Below are positions 1-8,275 of a DNA stretch of 64,000 bases, piece after piece. Position 1 is the stretch's first letter. Every line of letters begins with the position of its first letter. The stretch comes from Methylophaga pinxianii (GTDB lineage: Bacteria; Pseudomonadota; Gammaproteobacteria; Nitrosococcales; Methylophagaceae): contig NZ_JAJAEO010000176.1 in assembly GCF_020447225.1 (NCBI RefSeq), positions 1-64,000 on the forward strand. The letters run 5' to 3'. The notes beneath the pieces are model-generated. The model had not been told where the DNA came from and did not search any database. It worked only from the letters and a program-made list of their open reading frames with translations. A program made the translations under genes and the position numbers.

Positions 1-1
1 G

Positions 2-1336
2 GGGGGGGAAATTGGCGTATCAAGCGAAGTGGGAGAAGGCACGCTTTTTTGGTTCGAGTTACCCTTCACCACGAATGAACCAAATGAATTAACTTTATCT
101 GAGAGCCCTATGCTGATTTTAAGCACCGATTCACTGCATGACCTACTCAAGCCTGTTATCAATGGCTGGTCAGTGAATTACCAACATGTCGACAGCACAG
201 CCAAAGCTTTTTCGGCTTTGATCCGAGCCGCTGAAAGTCAAACTCCTTTCCAGACAGTGATGATTGATCAGGATTGCATGCATGACATCGATCCCATTCA
301 GTTTGCCAATATGATCCATGGTGAACCGCTGCTCGCTAATACTGCATTAATACTCTTAAATCCTTCAGATTTCAGTAAACAAGATCCACGGTTACGTCAC
401 CATTTCATTTCGATTGTGCAGGATGTTCAGATTAAACCCGTTTTGTTTAATGCTATTCATGCAGCGCAAAGTAACCATGCGATTCAAGATGAAAAAGTCA
501 TCCCCCTCGCTCAGCACTATGCGTCTCAATCCTATGCCAAGTCATTAAACATCTTGATTGCTGAAGATAATTTGGTAAATCAGCAAGTACTGGAAGGCAT
601 CCTGCGTCATGCTGGACATAATGTACTACTTGCCAGCAGTGGCGAGCAGGCCCTGGATCTTCTGAGTCAACAAATTGACAGTATTGAAATGTTGATTTTG
701 GATATGAACATGCCTGATTACAGTGGTCCTGAAGTCATTCGTGCCATGCGCTATATGGATACCGGTCATGATATCCCGATTATTATCCTGACAGCAGACG
801 CAACTCCACAAGCCAAACAACGCTGTATTGAAGCCGGAGCAAATGAGTTTCTCACCAAACCTATTGATTCCCGCTCATTACTTGAGTCGATTGCCCGTTT
901 GGCACAGAATACTCAGGATAATGCCAAAACACGTAAGCCGGCACATCAATCTTCGACTGCTTCTCACCAATGGTGTGATCCCCAAATTCTGATTGAATTA
1001 TCTCAGTTGGGTGGTGGCGAAGCGTTTCTCAAGCTTTTATTCAATGGGTATAAAGAAGATGGTACCAAGCATCTCCAGTTGATTCGTCAAGCAGCCCACA
1101 ATGACTACCTGACCTATCGCGAAAGCTTGCACGCATTGAAAGGATCATCATCTGAATTAGGTGCTAATAGCGTTGCCGAGCTTTGTCGTCAGGGAGAAGC
1201 GTATAAACCCTTCGATATTGGCTCAATTCAGTTACTGCGACTTACCGAAAAACTGGAACATGCCTTCTTGCAGACATTGAAAGAGTTAGAATCAGCCCTT
1301 AAAGCTCAAATGCCATCACAAAAAGCGGATCACTAA
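2..1336 (+). CDS. Hybrid sensor histidine kinase, 3' part (ATPase end, pseudo-receiver, receiver, HPt); RpfC-like by context
   Basis: The gene is cut by the window edge. The frame is open from base 2 and encodes GGEIGVSSEVGEGTLFWFEL, the last glycine box of a histidine kinase ATPase domain, so the GTG at 29 is not the true start. After it come a degenerate receiver (about 110-470) without the usual acidic pocket, a complete receiver (about 545-900) with phospho-acceptor Asp at codon 701-703 in LDMNMPD and Lys at 857-859, and an HPt domain with the phospho-His at 1130-1132 in LHALKGSSS. The protein therefore supports a His-Asp-His phosphorelay. It converges on rpfF 27 bases away, the relation seen between rpfC and rpfF in DSF-signalling bacteria. 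An RpfC-like DSF sensor is therefore the best guess, but the sensor part lies outside the window. Confidence 0.85.
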   Translation, partial: GGEIGVSSEVGEGTLFWFELPFTTNEPNELTLSESPMLILSTDSLHDLLKPVINGWSVNYQHVDSTAKAFSALIRAAESQTPFQTVMIDQDCMHDIDPIQFANMIHGEPLLANTALILLNPSDFSKQDPRLRHHFISIVQDVQIKPVLFNAIHAAQSNHAIQDEKVIPLAQHYASQSYAKSLNILIAEDNLVNQQVLEGILRHAGHNVLLASSGEQALDLLSQQIDSIEMLILDMNMPDYSGPEVIRAMRYMDTGHDIPIIILTADATPQAKQRCIEAGANEFLTKPIDSRSLLESIARLAQNTQDNAKTRKPAHQSSTASHQWCDPQILIELSQLGGGEAFLKLLFNGYKEDGTKHLQLIRQAAHNDYLTYRESLHALKGSSSELGANSVAELCRQGEAYKPFDIGSIQLLRLTEKLEHAFLQTLKELESALKAQMPSQKADH

Positions 1337-1363
1337 CTCCAATCCGCCTTAACCACTTGGAAA

Positions 1364-2251
1364 TCAACCGTCGATGTTTGATTTCGCTGTTTGACGATTC
1401 ACCAAACGAGTCATCATTCGAATATCTTTACTCGTCAGATTTAACGCGGCATCAGCCCAAATATTTGCGATCGCGACCAGCTCTTCATAACTGACCGTGT
1501 TGCAGAGATCTTTAATGCGAGACATGGCTTTATAACTGTTGGGTGATTTTTTAGCGGCTTTAATATATTTGTACAAAGCCAGTTCGCCTTCTCCCTTTTC
1601 AGCCAGAATATCGATAGCGCCCATTTCATACAGCTCTTCTGCTGTATAAAGCGCGCCAGACAGAATCATTTTTTCTGCGTTGGCTGCACCGACTTTTCGA
1701 GATAGCAGCGTATAAGCCCCCATTCCTGGAAACAAGTTAAACAATACTTCAGGTAAACCCAACTTAACCCCACGTTCAGCAATAATAATATTGCTCGACA
1801 AGGCAGCTTCAAACCCGCCACCCAGCGCATCGCCCTGAATCAGACTGACCGTGGTCAAATCACAATTAAAATGGAACATATTATCGTAGAGGATATCCAC
1901 ACAATGGATGGCATAGGCCAATAATGCTTGACGATCCCGTTTCTCAATCAGGGAGGTAAAAAGATTCAAATCCCCACCCAGATTAAACACTCCATCTACA
2001 CTTGAACCGACAACCAAGTAATCATATTTTTCTTGATTGGTTTGTTGCATTTCGGCTTTAATGTTCGCCAGATAGTCTGATAATTCGTTTAATAGGGTTG
2101 GGGTAAAACAAGGCCGGGGGGCCGCATCCATCATGAACCAGCCAATCTTATAGGTCGGATCATAATAAGTATTCAGATGTTGATATTGCTTCGCCTGATT
2201 CTGGTCTAGTCCAGCTTCGTTCTCGTCTCTGAGTTTCACAACAGCGTTCAT
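1364..2251 (-). CDS. rpfF: DSF synthase RpfF (crotonase-fold enoyl-CoA hydratase/thioesterase)
   Basis: RpfF enzymes dehydrate 3-hydroxyacyl-ACP and release cis-2-unsaturated fatty acids, the diffusible signal factor (DSF). The 295-residue product has the crotonase core with QGDALGGGFEAAL and LPEVLFNLFPGMGAY. The two catalytic glutamates fall at E148 and E168, 20 residues apart as in Xanthomonas RpfF (E141/E161). The open frame runs upstream to 2323. I placed the start at the ATG at 2251 because an AAGGAG at 2258-2263 sits six bases before it and the family is about 290 residues. It converges on a hybrid kinase and lies 122 bases downstream of a deacetylase-fold gene on the same strand, so those two may be co-transcribed. 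Assignment is strong at family level; the actual signal molecule cannot be read from sequence. Confidence 0.9.
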   Translation of the reverse strand: MNAVVKLRDENEAGLDQNQAKQYQHLNTYYDPTYKIGWFMMDAAPRPCFTPTLLNELSDYLANIKAEMQQTNQEKYDYLVVGSSVDGVFNLGGDLNLFTSLIEKRDRQALLAYAIHCVDILYDNMFHFNCDLTTVSLIQGDALGGGFEAALSSNIIIAERGVKLGLPEVLFNLFPGMGAYTLLSRKVGAANAEKMILSGALYTAEELYEMGAIDILAEKGEGELALYKYIKAAKKSPNSYKAMSRIKDLCNTVSYEELVAIANIWADAALNLTSKDIRMMTRLVNRQTAKSNIDG

Positions 2252-2373
2252 CATTTTCTCCTTAAAAGGGCTTGAGCTGCCAATCAACAAGTGACTGAAA
2301 TTTGTCACTAAATATGAATTCAATTAAGGTTTAGCACGAAGTGTGCCGTTAATGATAAACGTGAAATCTACAA

Positions 2374-3351
2374 TCAGATTATTTTTAGCAAAGTCGCTAA
2401 ATGCGCCACACTCGCTTTCGCATTGCCGGTCAGGTTATAGCCCCCCTCCAATACTGAAATCAGTTTGCCATCACAATATTGCTTGGCTAATCGCAGCATG
2501 ATTTCTGTCAGCTGGATAAACCCCTGATCAGTGATTTTATGGCATCCCAGCAGATCATCCTCACGGCTGTCAAAGCCGGCTGAAATCAAAATCAACTCTG
2601 GTTTAAAGCTGGCCACGGCGGGAATAAGCTTGTCTTCAAATGCCGCCACAATGTCTTTATCACCGGAACCACAGGGTAGATGGACATTTATATTAAAGCC
2701 TCTGCCCTCTCCGGTACCGGTTTTTTCGGGCGACCCCGTTCCTGGATAGGCTTCAGCATCATGGGTGGAAAAAAACAGTACCGAAGCATCATGATAAAAA
2801 GCCCACTCTGTGCCATTACCATGATGATAGTCCCAATCCACTATCAGAATTCGTTTCAGTCCATATCGTTTCTGGGCATAGCGGGCAGCTATAGCGATAT
2901 GATTGTAATAACAGAAGCCTTCTTCTTTACCAGTATTTGTTGCATGATGCCCAGGCGGTCTTGAAGCACAAAATGCATTATCCAAAAGTCCGTTACAAAC
3001 ACTATCTACAGCAACCAATACTCCTCCGGTAGCTAAAACAGCTGCCTGATGTGCAGCAGGGTCGTGACGCTTTATTGACGCAATATGGGTGGCCGAATGT
3101 ACCAGTAATAACTCTGATTCAATATCCCTTTTCGGCGTTAACAACGTGACCTTGGACAATAATTCACTGACTTCGATCTCATCCCGTAGCCGTTCATACC
3201 GGGCTGGAGACTCAGGATGCTGAGGCATAATATGATGTTCAGCAAAGCCGGGATCCAGCACCAGTCCTGTTAAAGCCGTTTGCTCCATTGCTGAAGCCTT
3301 AGTGCTCACAGCACCCAGTAAACCAAGTTTCAATAAATCCCTACGCTGCAT
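2374..3351 (-). CDS. Tat-signal histone-deacetylase-superfamily amidohydrolase
   Basis: This zinc amidohydrolase of the HDAC/acetylpolyamine amidohydrolase/AcuC superfamily has 325 residues. The family site looks complete: paired histidines H135-H136 in RPPGHHA, zinc ligands D174 and H176 in DWDYHHGNGT, D261 in SAGFD, and the catalytic-type tyrosine Y305 in EGGYN. The unusual part is the N terminus. QRRDLLKLGLLGAVSTKASA is a twin-arginine signal-like peptide ending in a plausible AxA-type cleavage site, which suggests folded export to the periplasm with its metal. Most bacterial homologues are cytoplasmic. The substrate is unknown; acetylated polyamines or acylated amines are family precedents. 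It lies directly upstream of rpfF on the same strand. Confidence 0.85.
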   Translation of the reverse strand: MQRRDLLKLGLLGAVSTKASAMEQTALTGLVLDPGFAEHHIMPQHPESPARYERLRDEIEVSELLSKVTLLTPKRDIESELLLVHSATHIASIKRHDPAAHQAAVLATGGVLVAVDSVCNGLLDNAFCASRPPGHHATNTGKEEGFCYYNHIAIAARYAQKRYGLKRILIVDWDYHHGNGTEWAFYHDASVLFFSTHDAEAYPGTGSPEKTGTGEGRGFNINVHLPCGSGDKDIVAAFEDKLIPAVASFKPELILISAGFDSREDDLLGCHKITDQGFIQLTEIMLRLAKQYCDGKLISVLEGGYNLTGNAKASVAHLATLLKII

Positions 3352-3543
3352 ATCTGATATCCCGAACCGGCTTCCATCTATTCGATTTTAAAATAAAATA
3401 ACCCACATACAGGGTATTTCAAAATCGTTATTTCAATTATGCTTTTCAGCCCTTTTCGTAAAAAAACAAACGCGCTAAATCACGTTTATTCACAATGACT
3501 ATTGATACCTTTTCAGCAATCTAGCCGATTAGCTGATGCATTT

Positions 3544-4488
3544 TTATATCGTGTTTCTCAGGCTTAATGCATCAGGGTACGGTTGTAAATAAGCCTGTTT
3601 AGCAATGTAAGGGTCTGGGTGATTATTAAAATGATGTTTCAGTAAGGTAATCGGCACAATCAGTGGCAGCTCAGCAGTTCTATAACGATCGATGATGTCA
3701 GCAAGTTCCTGTTTTTCCGCACTGGAAAGTTTCTTCTTCAAATAACCTTGTATATGCATCAATACATTTGTATGGGTTTTCCGAGAAGCAATGGTCGATA
3801 AAACGGCCATTAACGCAGCAAAATAACGTTCTGCTATGGCTTCAACCTCATGATTTCCTGCATCCGCCAGCATCCTGCCAAGTTCACCATAATCCTTGGG
3901 TGAATGTGCCATGAGCGTATATTTATATCGGGTATGAAAATTAATCAGCTTGTGATGACTTAAACCACTTTTGACCAGCTGCTGCCAGTCATAATAAGCA
4001 AACACCCTGCTGATAAAGTTTTCGCGTAATAAAGGATCATTCAACCTGCCAGACTCTTCCATTGGCATTAATGGATGGGCTTTTTTTAATGCATCTGCGT
4101 AAAGACCTCTTCCCGCCTCAGCGGCGGGATAACCATTTTCCTGATACACCTTAACCCGGAATAAACCACAACTTGGTGAATTCTTCATAAAAATATAGCC
4201 GCATAAATCGCTATGTTCATGGGCTTTTTGCTGGCCAAAAGCTGTGAGTTTCTCGGTGTAGTTCAAACGGTAATCATGCACGGCCACGGCTTGTGGTGAG
4301 GCAACATCTCCCACCAGACGAATGGGCTTGCGAGGAATTCCCATGCCGATGCCAACTTCAGGGCACTCTGGTACAAAATCAAAAAAGCGCGACAGACTTT
4401 CCGTACATAACCGCAGATGTTTATGTCCGCCATCAAAACGAACATTTTCCCCTAAAAGACAACTGCTGATTCCGACTTTAATTCCCAT
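3544..4488 (-). CDS. DUF523 + DUF1722 (YbgA-like) two-domain protein
   Basis: The N-terminal half (about residues 1-150) is a DUF523 domain with conserved cysteines C10 (SSCLLGENVRFDG), C42 (PECPEVGIGMG) and C107 (NSPSCGLF). Characterised DUF523 proteins (TudS) are iron-sulfur thiouracil desulfidases, so these cysteines probably hold a cluster. The C-terminal half is DUF1722/YbgA-like and rich in His, Lys and Tyr. The fused architecture is common in gammaproteobacteria, but the physiological role is not established. The start is the ATG at 4488; the codon before it is an in-frame TTG. The neighbours (HDAC-like gene, divergent epimerase) do not explain its function. Confidence 0.8.
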   Translation of the reverse strand: MGIKVGISSCLLGENVRFDGGHKHLRLCTESLSRFFDFVPECPEVGIGMGIPRKPIRLVGDVASPQAVAVHDYRLNYTEKLTAFGQQKAHEHSDLCGYIFMKNSPSCGLFRVKVYQENGYPAAEAGRGLYADALKKAHPLMPMEESGRLNDPLLRENFISRVFAYYDWQQLVKSGLSHHKLINFHTRYKYTLMAHSPKDYGELGRMLADAGNHEVEAIAERYFAALMAVLSTIASRKTHTNVLMHIQGYLKKKLSSAEKQELADIIDRYRTAELPLIVPITLLKHHFNNHPDPYIAKQAYLQPYPDALSLRNTI

Positions 4489-4598
4489 CAATCACTCGTT
4501 AAATCAATCATAAAAGGTTTTATCTAAGCTTTCGGTAAACTTTGCCAGCAGTTAAGACTCTATACAAGCAATAATCATAATTATTCAGGGGATTTATC

Positions 4599-5513
4599 AT
4601 GGCGGCTTATCTCATCACCGGTGCAACAGGACTCATCGGAAAAGCGCTGTGTCAACGACTTTTAAATAATGGTGAAACAGTCTTTGCATTAAGCCGTGAC
4701 TGTCAAAAAGCAACAAATATTCTGGGTTCACAAGTGCAATGTGTTGAATCCGTCAATGCGTTACCGGCAGAACGCCATATTGATGTCGTGATTAACCTGG
4801 CCGGTGCACCGATTGCCGATAAACGCTGGACGGCAGAACGCAAACAAAAGCTTCTTGAAAGTCGGGCCATTTATACACGAGATTTAATCCAACAGCTGGC
4901 TAAACGTTCCAGCTTACCGCACAGTTTAATCAGTGGTTCTGCAGTGGGATGGTACGGCGATCAGGGCGAGACCATACTGACTGAAGACAGCTCTTTTAAG
5001 CCCGAATTCAGTCATGAATTGTGTCAACAATGGGAAGATGCCGCTTTAACAGCAGAGTCACTGGGAATACGTGTGGCGATAATACGTACCGGTCTTGTTG
5101 TCGCTCCGAAAGGTGGTTTTCTTGGCAAAATGATCCTGCCTTTTAAACTGGGTTTAGGCGGTGCTATTAGTGATGGTCAACAATATATGCCATGGATTCA
5201 TCTGGATGATATCTGTCGCTTGTTTTTATTTTTGGCGGAGAACCGTTCACTTAATGGCGTTTTTAATGGTTCAGCACCTCAACCTGTAACTAATCAGCAT
5301 TTCAGTGAAGCCCTAGCTAAAACAGTGCATCGACCGGCTTTTTTTCGTGTTCCAGCATGCGTTTTAAAATTATCAATGGGTGAAATGGCTGATTTACTAC
5401 TCGGTGGACAGCGGGCGATCCCAGAAAAAGCCCAGGCTGCTGGCTTTGAATTTCTCTATACTGACATCCATAGTGCGCTAAGCGATGTTATTAACTCTTC
5501 TAACTCAAAATAA
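4599..5513 (+). CDS. TIGR01777 family NAD(P)-dependent epimerase/dehydratase (YfcH-like)
   Basis: This is an extended short-chain dehydrogenase of 304 residues. It opens with the Rossmann motif GATGLIG (residues 8-14), has the SGSAVGWYGDQGE segment typical of the TIGR01777/YfcH group where the catalytic Tyr sits, and ends in a DUF1731-type helical tail. The substrate of this group is unknown. An AGGGG precedes the ATG. hemH starts 8 bases after the stop, so the two are probably co-transcribed. Confidence 0.85.
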   Translation: MAAYLITGATGLIGKALCQRLLNNGETVFALSRDCQKATNILGSQVQCVESVNALPAERHIDVVINLAGAPIADKRWTAERKQKLLESRAIYTRDLIQQLAKRSSLPHSLISGSAVGWYGDQGETILTEDSSFKPEFSHELCQQWEDAALTAESLGIRVAIIRTGLVVAPKGGFLGKMILPFKLGLGGAISDGQQYMPWIHLDDICRLFLFLAENRSLNGVFNGSAPQPVTNQHFSEALAKTVHRPAFFRVPACVLKLSMGEMADLLLGGQRAIPEKAQAAGFEFLYTDIHSALSDVINSSNSK

Positions 5514-5521
5514 TTATTATC

Positions 5522-6535
5522 ATGAATCAACGTGCCATTTTATTAGTCAACCTTGGCTCCCCGGATCATCCTGATGTTCCCGCTGTCAGACGATATTTAA
5601 ACCAGTTCTTGATGGATCCCTACGTGATTCAATTGCCTTGGCTTATACGCCGAATGATCGTGAGCCTTTTTGTGTTGCCGACACGTCCAAAGGCATCCGC
5701 TGAGGCTTATCAAAGTGTTTGGACAGAAGACGGTTCACCGCTAATTGCATTATCTGAAAATCTGCATAAAGCTGTTCAAAAACAGCTGGATATGCCAGTC
5801 GAGTTAGCCATGCGGTATGGCAATCCCAGCATTGAAGCAGGTTTATTAAAACTGGCAAAGATAGAAGGTATTAAAGAAGTTTTATTTATTCCACTTTATC
5901 CTCATTTTGCCGATAGCACGGTGACGACCTGTATCGAAATGGCCAAGCAGGTTATCTCACAACATCATTTGGATATTTCTTTAACGGTAAAACCACCTTT
6001 TTATCAAGAGGCCGGTTACATCAATGCTCTGATAGAGCAGACACGTCCTTATTTAATGGAAGAACATGATCATTTATTATTTAGTTACCATGGCCTTCCC
6101 GAATCGCATATTTTAAAACGCGATCCCAGTGGCCAACATTGTTTGAAACAACCCGATTGCTGTACCCGACCACATGCGGCGCATGCGACCTGTTACCGTC
6201 ATCAGGTGATGGCCACAACAGCAGCATTTGCCAAAAAAGCACAGCTGAATCCAGAGTCCTACTCTGTCGCTTTCCAGTCACGCTTGGGTCGAGCAAAATG
6301 GCTTGGGCCCAATACCGAAGACAGGTTGATTGAACTGGCACAGAATGGCACAAAGAATGTACTGGTCATGTGCCCGGCTTTTGTGACTGATTGTCTGGAA
6401 ACTCTGGAAGAAATTGCTATCAGGGCTGAAGAGGTGTTTATCGAAGCAGGGGGACGTTCGTTAACATTGATCCCCTGCCTGAATGATGATCCTGTCTGGG
6501 TCGATCTGTTAGCCCAGTGGTGCGAAGCATCTTGA
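5522..6535 (+). CDS. hemH: Ferrochelatase HemH with an internal four-cysteine loop
   Basis: Inserts Fe(II) into protoporphyrin IX, the last step of protoheme synthesis. At 337 residues it matches the family. Catalytic His is H190 in FSYHGLPE and the conserved acidic patch is around E293 in CLETLEEI. Residues 205-225 form a cysteine-rich loop (C207, C213, C214, C224; QHCLKQPDCC then HATCYRH) that is absent from the E. coli enzyme. It resembles internal cysteine sets in ferrochelatases thought to bind a [2Fe-2S] cluster. It follows the epimerase gene by 8 bases and ends one base before the convergent flgN. Confidence 0.95.
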   Translation: MNQRAILLVNLGSPDHPDVPAVRRYLNQFLMDPYVIQLPWLIRRMIVSLFVLPTRPKASAEAYQSVWTEDGSPLIALSENLHKAVQKQLDMPVELAMRYGNPSIEAGLLKLAKIEGIKEVLFIPLYPHFADSTVTTCIEMAKQVISQHHLDISLTVKPPFYQEAGYINALIEQTRPYLMEEHDHLLFSYHGLPESHILKRDPSGQHCLKQPDCCTRPHAAHATCYRHQVMATTAAFAKKAQLNPESYSVAFQSRLGRAKWLGPNTEDRLIELAQNGTKNVLVMCPAFVTDCLETLEEIAIRAEEVFIEAGGRSLTLIPCLNDDPVWVDLLAQWCEAS

Positions 6536-6536
6536 A

Positions 6537-7025
6537 CTAGACGCGTCCAATAAGCGGTTGACGCACCACGGCACTGGTATATTCACCACCCGGTCCATAG
6601 GCACTGGATTCAGGATCTCTTCCACGAAGCACTGAGATAGCTCGTTGCAGATATTGACGGTTGATACTGACAATACCGCCATTTACCTGATTACGCTGCT
6701 GGCAGTTTTTAGCCACTACTTTTAAGTTTGTAATCAACTGATTAAGGCCTATTGCCTCTTCTTCACTTTGATTATCTATAAAAGCTTCCAGACCTTGTTT
6801 GCCGGATGGAAAGCCCGATGACATCAATAAAGCATCACGCTGACGGCCGTGATGTTCCAGCTTCATGATCAAAGGTTGTTTTTTGGTATTTATTTCGTTG
6901 ATGGTATCAAGTGCCGATAAAGCGAGGGCTTCCCGTTCAGCGGCTAATAATTCGGCTAATTGACTGGCAACATTTAATTCAGATTGTAAAACACTACGGA
7001 GTTGTTGCCCGGGTGACATAGCCAT
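6537..7025 (-). CDS. flgN: FlgN-type flagellar export chaperone
   Basis: Small helical protein of 162 residues in the FlgN family, which chaperones the hook-filament junction proteins FlgK and FlgL to the flagellar export gate. The N-terminal half is a run of Leu/Ala/Glu-rich helix (SELNVASQLAELLAAEREAL) typical of the family. The assignment rests as much on position as on sequence: it lies 18 bases downstream of flgM and in the flgA-flgM-flgN order common in gammaproteobacteria. An AAGGA precedes the ATG. It probably shares the sigma-28 promoter in front of flgM. Confidence 0.85.
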   Translation of the reverse strand: MAMSPGQQLRSVLQSELNVASQLAELLAAEREALALSALDTINEINTKKQPLIMKLEHHGRQRDALLMSSGFPSGKQGLEAFIDNQSEEEAIGLNQLITNLKVVAKNCQQRNQVNGGIVSINRQYLQRAISVLRGRDPESSAYGPGGEYTSAVVRQPLIGRV

Positions 7026-7043
7026 GATGAAGGTTCCTTATAA

Positions 7044-7355
7044 TTATAGGTTACCTTCAAAATCAATCATGTTTCGTGCCAACTTTTGACTATCTACCTG
7101 ATAGCTTCCATCTTCAATCGCCGCACGTAAAGCAGCCACTTTCTGTTCGTCGACCACCGGTAAAGCGGCAATTTCTTGTTGTAACGATTGCAATTGTGTT
7201 GCCGTCGCGGTCAAGCTGATTTTATCGGTCGCGGCATCTCCACCTGACTTAACCTGGCTGGGAGTCGCATCTGAACGCTTTTCTTCAATACTAACGTTTC
7301 GTGTCGCGCTCACACCGCCCTGGAAAGGGGGTTTTATATTATTAATATCCGACAT
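7044..7355 (-). CDS. flgM: Anti-sigma-28 factor FlgM
   Basis: FlgM holds FliA (sigma-28) inactive until the hook is finished and is then exported. The 103-residue product has the expected disordered, polar N-terminal half and a C-terminal sigma-binding part (KISLTATATQLQSLQQEI, then KVAALRAAIEDGSYQVDSQKLARNMI). It sits between flgA and flgN. A near-consensus sigma-28 promoter lies just upstream, which gives the usual negative feedback. Confidence 0.92.
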   Translation of the reverse strand: MSDINNIKPPFQGGVSATRNVSIEEKRSDATPSQVKSGGDAATDKISLTATATQLQSLQQEIAALPVVDEQKVAALRAAIEDGSYQVDSQKLARNMIDFEGNL

Positions 7356-7385
7356 AAAAATGTCTCCATATTGTTTCTATATAAG

Positions 7386-7412
7386 TTATCGGACCGAGTT
7401 CAATAAACTTGA
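7386..7412 (-). promoter_or_regulatory. Sigma-28 (FliA) promoter of flgM-flgN
   Basis: On the minus strand the sequence reads TCAAGTTT, 11 bases, TCCGATAA. The FliA consensus is TAAAGTTT-N11-GCCGATAA, so each half has one mismatch and the spacing is exact. It ends about 31 bases before the flgM start codon, a sensible leader length. Confidence 0.8.
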
Positions 7413-7440
7413 ATAAAATGTGACTCGATCTATATTTTAT

Positions 7441-8145
7441 TTACATTGTAACCCGCACGACCCCTGGCGCGTCGACGATCCCTTCCACCACCCGCTCAGA
7501 AGAAAGGTTTTTCACGCGTACACGGTCGCCCAGGCTGGCATCCGACATCGCCGTACCTTGCATGCGTACTTCCATAGTTCCCGCACTGGCTACCAAGACA
7601 ATAGATTCACCCCGCTTAACCACATTGAGAGGTCGCAAATGATTGCTTTGAATCACCGTGCCCATACCCAATGAATATTTGGTCTGTTGTCCAACTGCGG
7701 CGGCAATATTTGCCATATAGCCTTGCCGAAGACTTCCAATATCACGATGTTCAATTCGCAGATCCTGTTCAGTTAAAACATGGTCGGCGGAGACAGGTCT
7801 CGCTACCACTACCATCGGCTTCATTACCTTGATTTGCAGAGGTAGGTACACAGTCCAAGCGACGGGCTGATGACAGCGAACCCCAACAGTGACATTGCCA
7901 GCTTTGGTTATAGCCCGGTTTGAAAATGCTTCCAGCCCACTTTCACAATGTTGCAGTCTTAAGCGTTTATCCATGGGGGTTAAGGTAATTTCCGGGTTAT
8001 TAAACCGTGCTTGTGCCTGAGCCAAAGTAAAGGTGTAGGCTGTATGTTCGACCTCCGCCAGGGACTGTAGATTGGTGGCGTAAGCCGAAACCGTCAATAA
8101 ATTGACACTTAATATCAATAGAAAATTCATGACAAATTTATACAT
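7441..8145 (-). CDS. flgA: Flagellar basal-body P-ring formation chaperone FlgA
   Basis: Periplasmic chaperone for assembly of the P ring (FlgI). The product of 234 residues has a signal peptide (about 1-23, cleavage after SAYA) and a C-terminal SAF domain with the family motifs PLQIKVMKPMVVVARPV and RGESIVLVASAGTMEVRM. A GGAGGGG ribosome-binding site precedes the ATG. It lies upstream of flgM and diverges from cheV. Confidence 0.93.
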   Translation of the reverse strand: MYKFVMNFLLILSVNLLTVSAYATNLQSLAEVEHTAYTFTLAQAQARFNNPEITLTPMDKRLRLQHCESGLEAFSNRAITKAGNVTVGVRCHQPVAWTVYLPLQIKVMKPMVVVARPVSADHVLTEQDLRIEHRDIGSLRQGYMANIAAAVGQQTKYSLGMGTVIQSNHLRPLNVVKRGESIVLVASAGTMEVRMQGTAMSDASLGDRVRVKNLSSERVVEGIVDAPGVVRVTM

Positions 8146-8220
8146 TGTTCCCCTCCGGCATTAGCGCGGTATAGCAATAAACATCATTATCATTAGCAAA
8201 TTTCATTCCGATAATTAGAG

Positions 8221-8250
8221 TTCAGAATTTTATCGGGCTGCCGTTATACT
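8221..8250 (+). promoter_or_regulatory. Candidate sigma-70 promoter of cheV
   Basis: TTCAGA at 8221-8226 and TATACT at 8245-8250 with an 18-base spacer lie 25 bases before the cheV start codon. The -10 is good and the -35 fair. I saw no sigma-54 (GG/GC) signature here. Confidence 0.4.
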
Positions 8251-8275
8251 GCAGGTAATTATTTGGAGAGCTTTT

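Noticed and set aside
29..31. GTG as the start of the first gene
   Set aside because: The frame is open to the window edge and encodes the last glycine box of a kinase domain before this codon, so the gene is cut rather than starting here.
2252..2323. Longer N terminus for RpfF
   Set aside because: The strong AAGGAG at 2258-2263 and the family length favour the ATG at 2251.
8180..8200. Fur-box-like ATCATTATCATTAG between flgA and cheV
   Set aside because: Only about 13 of 19 positions fit the Fur consensus, and flagellar genes give no context for iron control.
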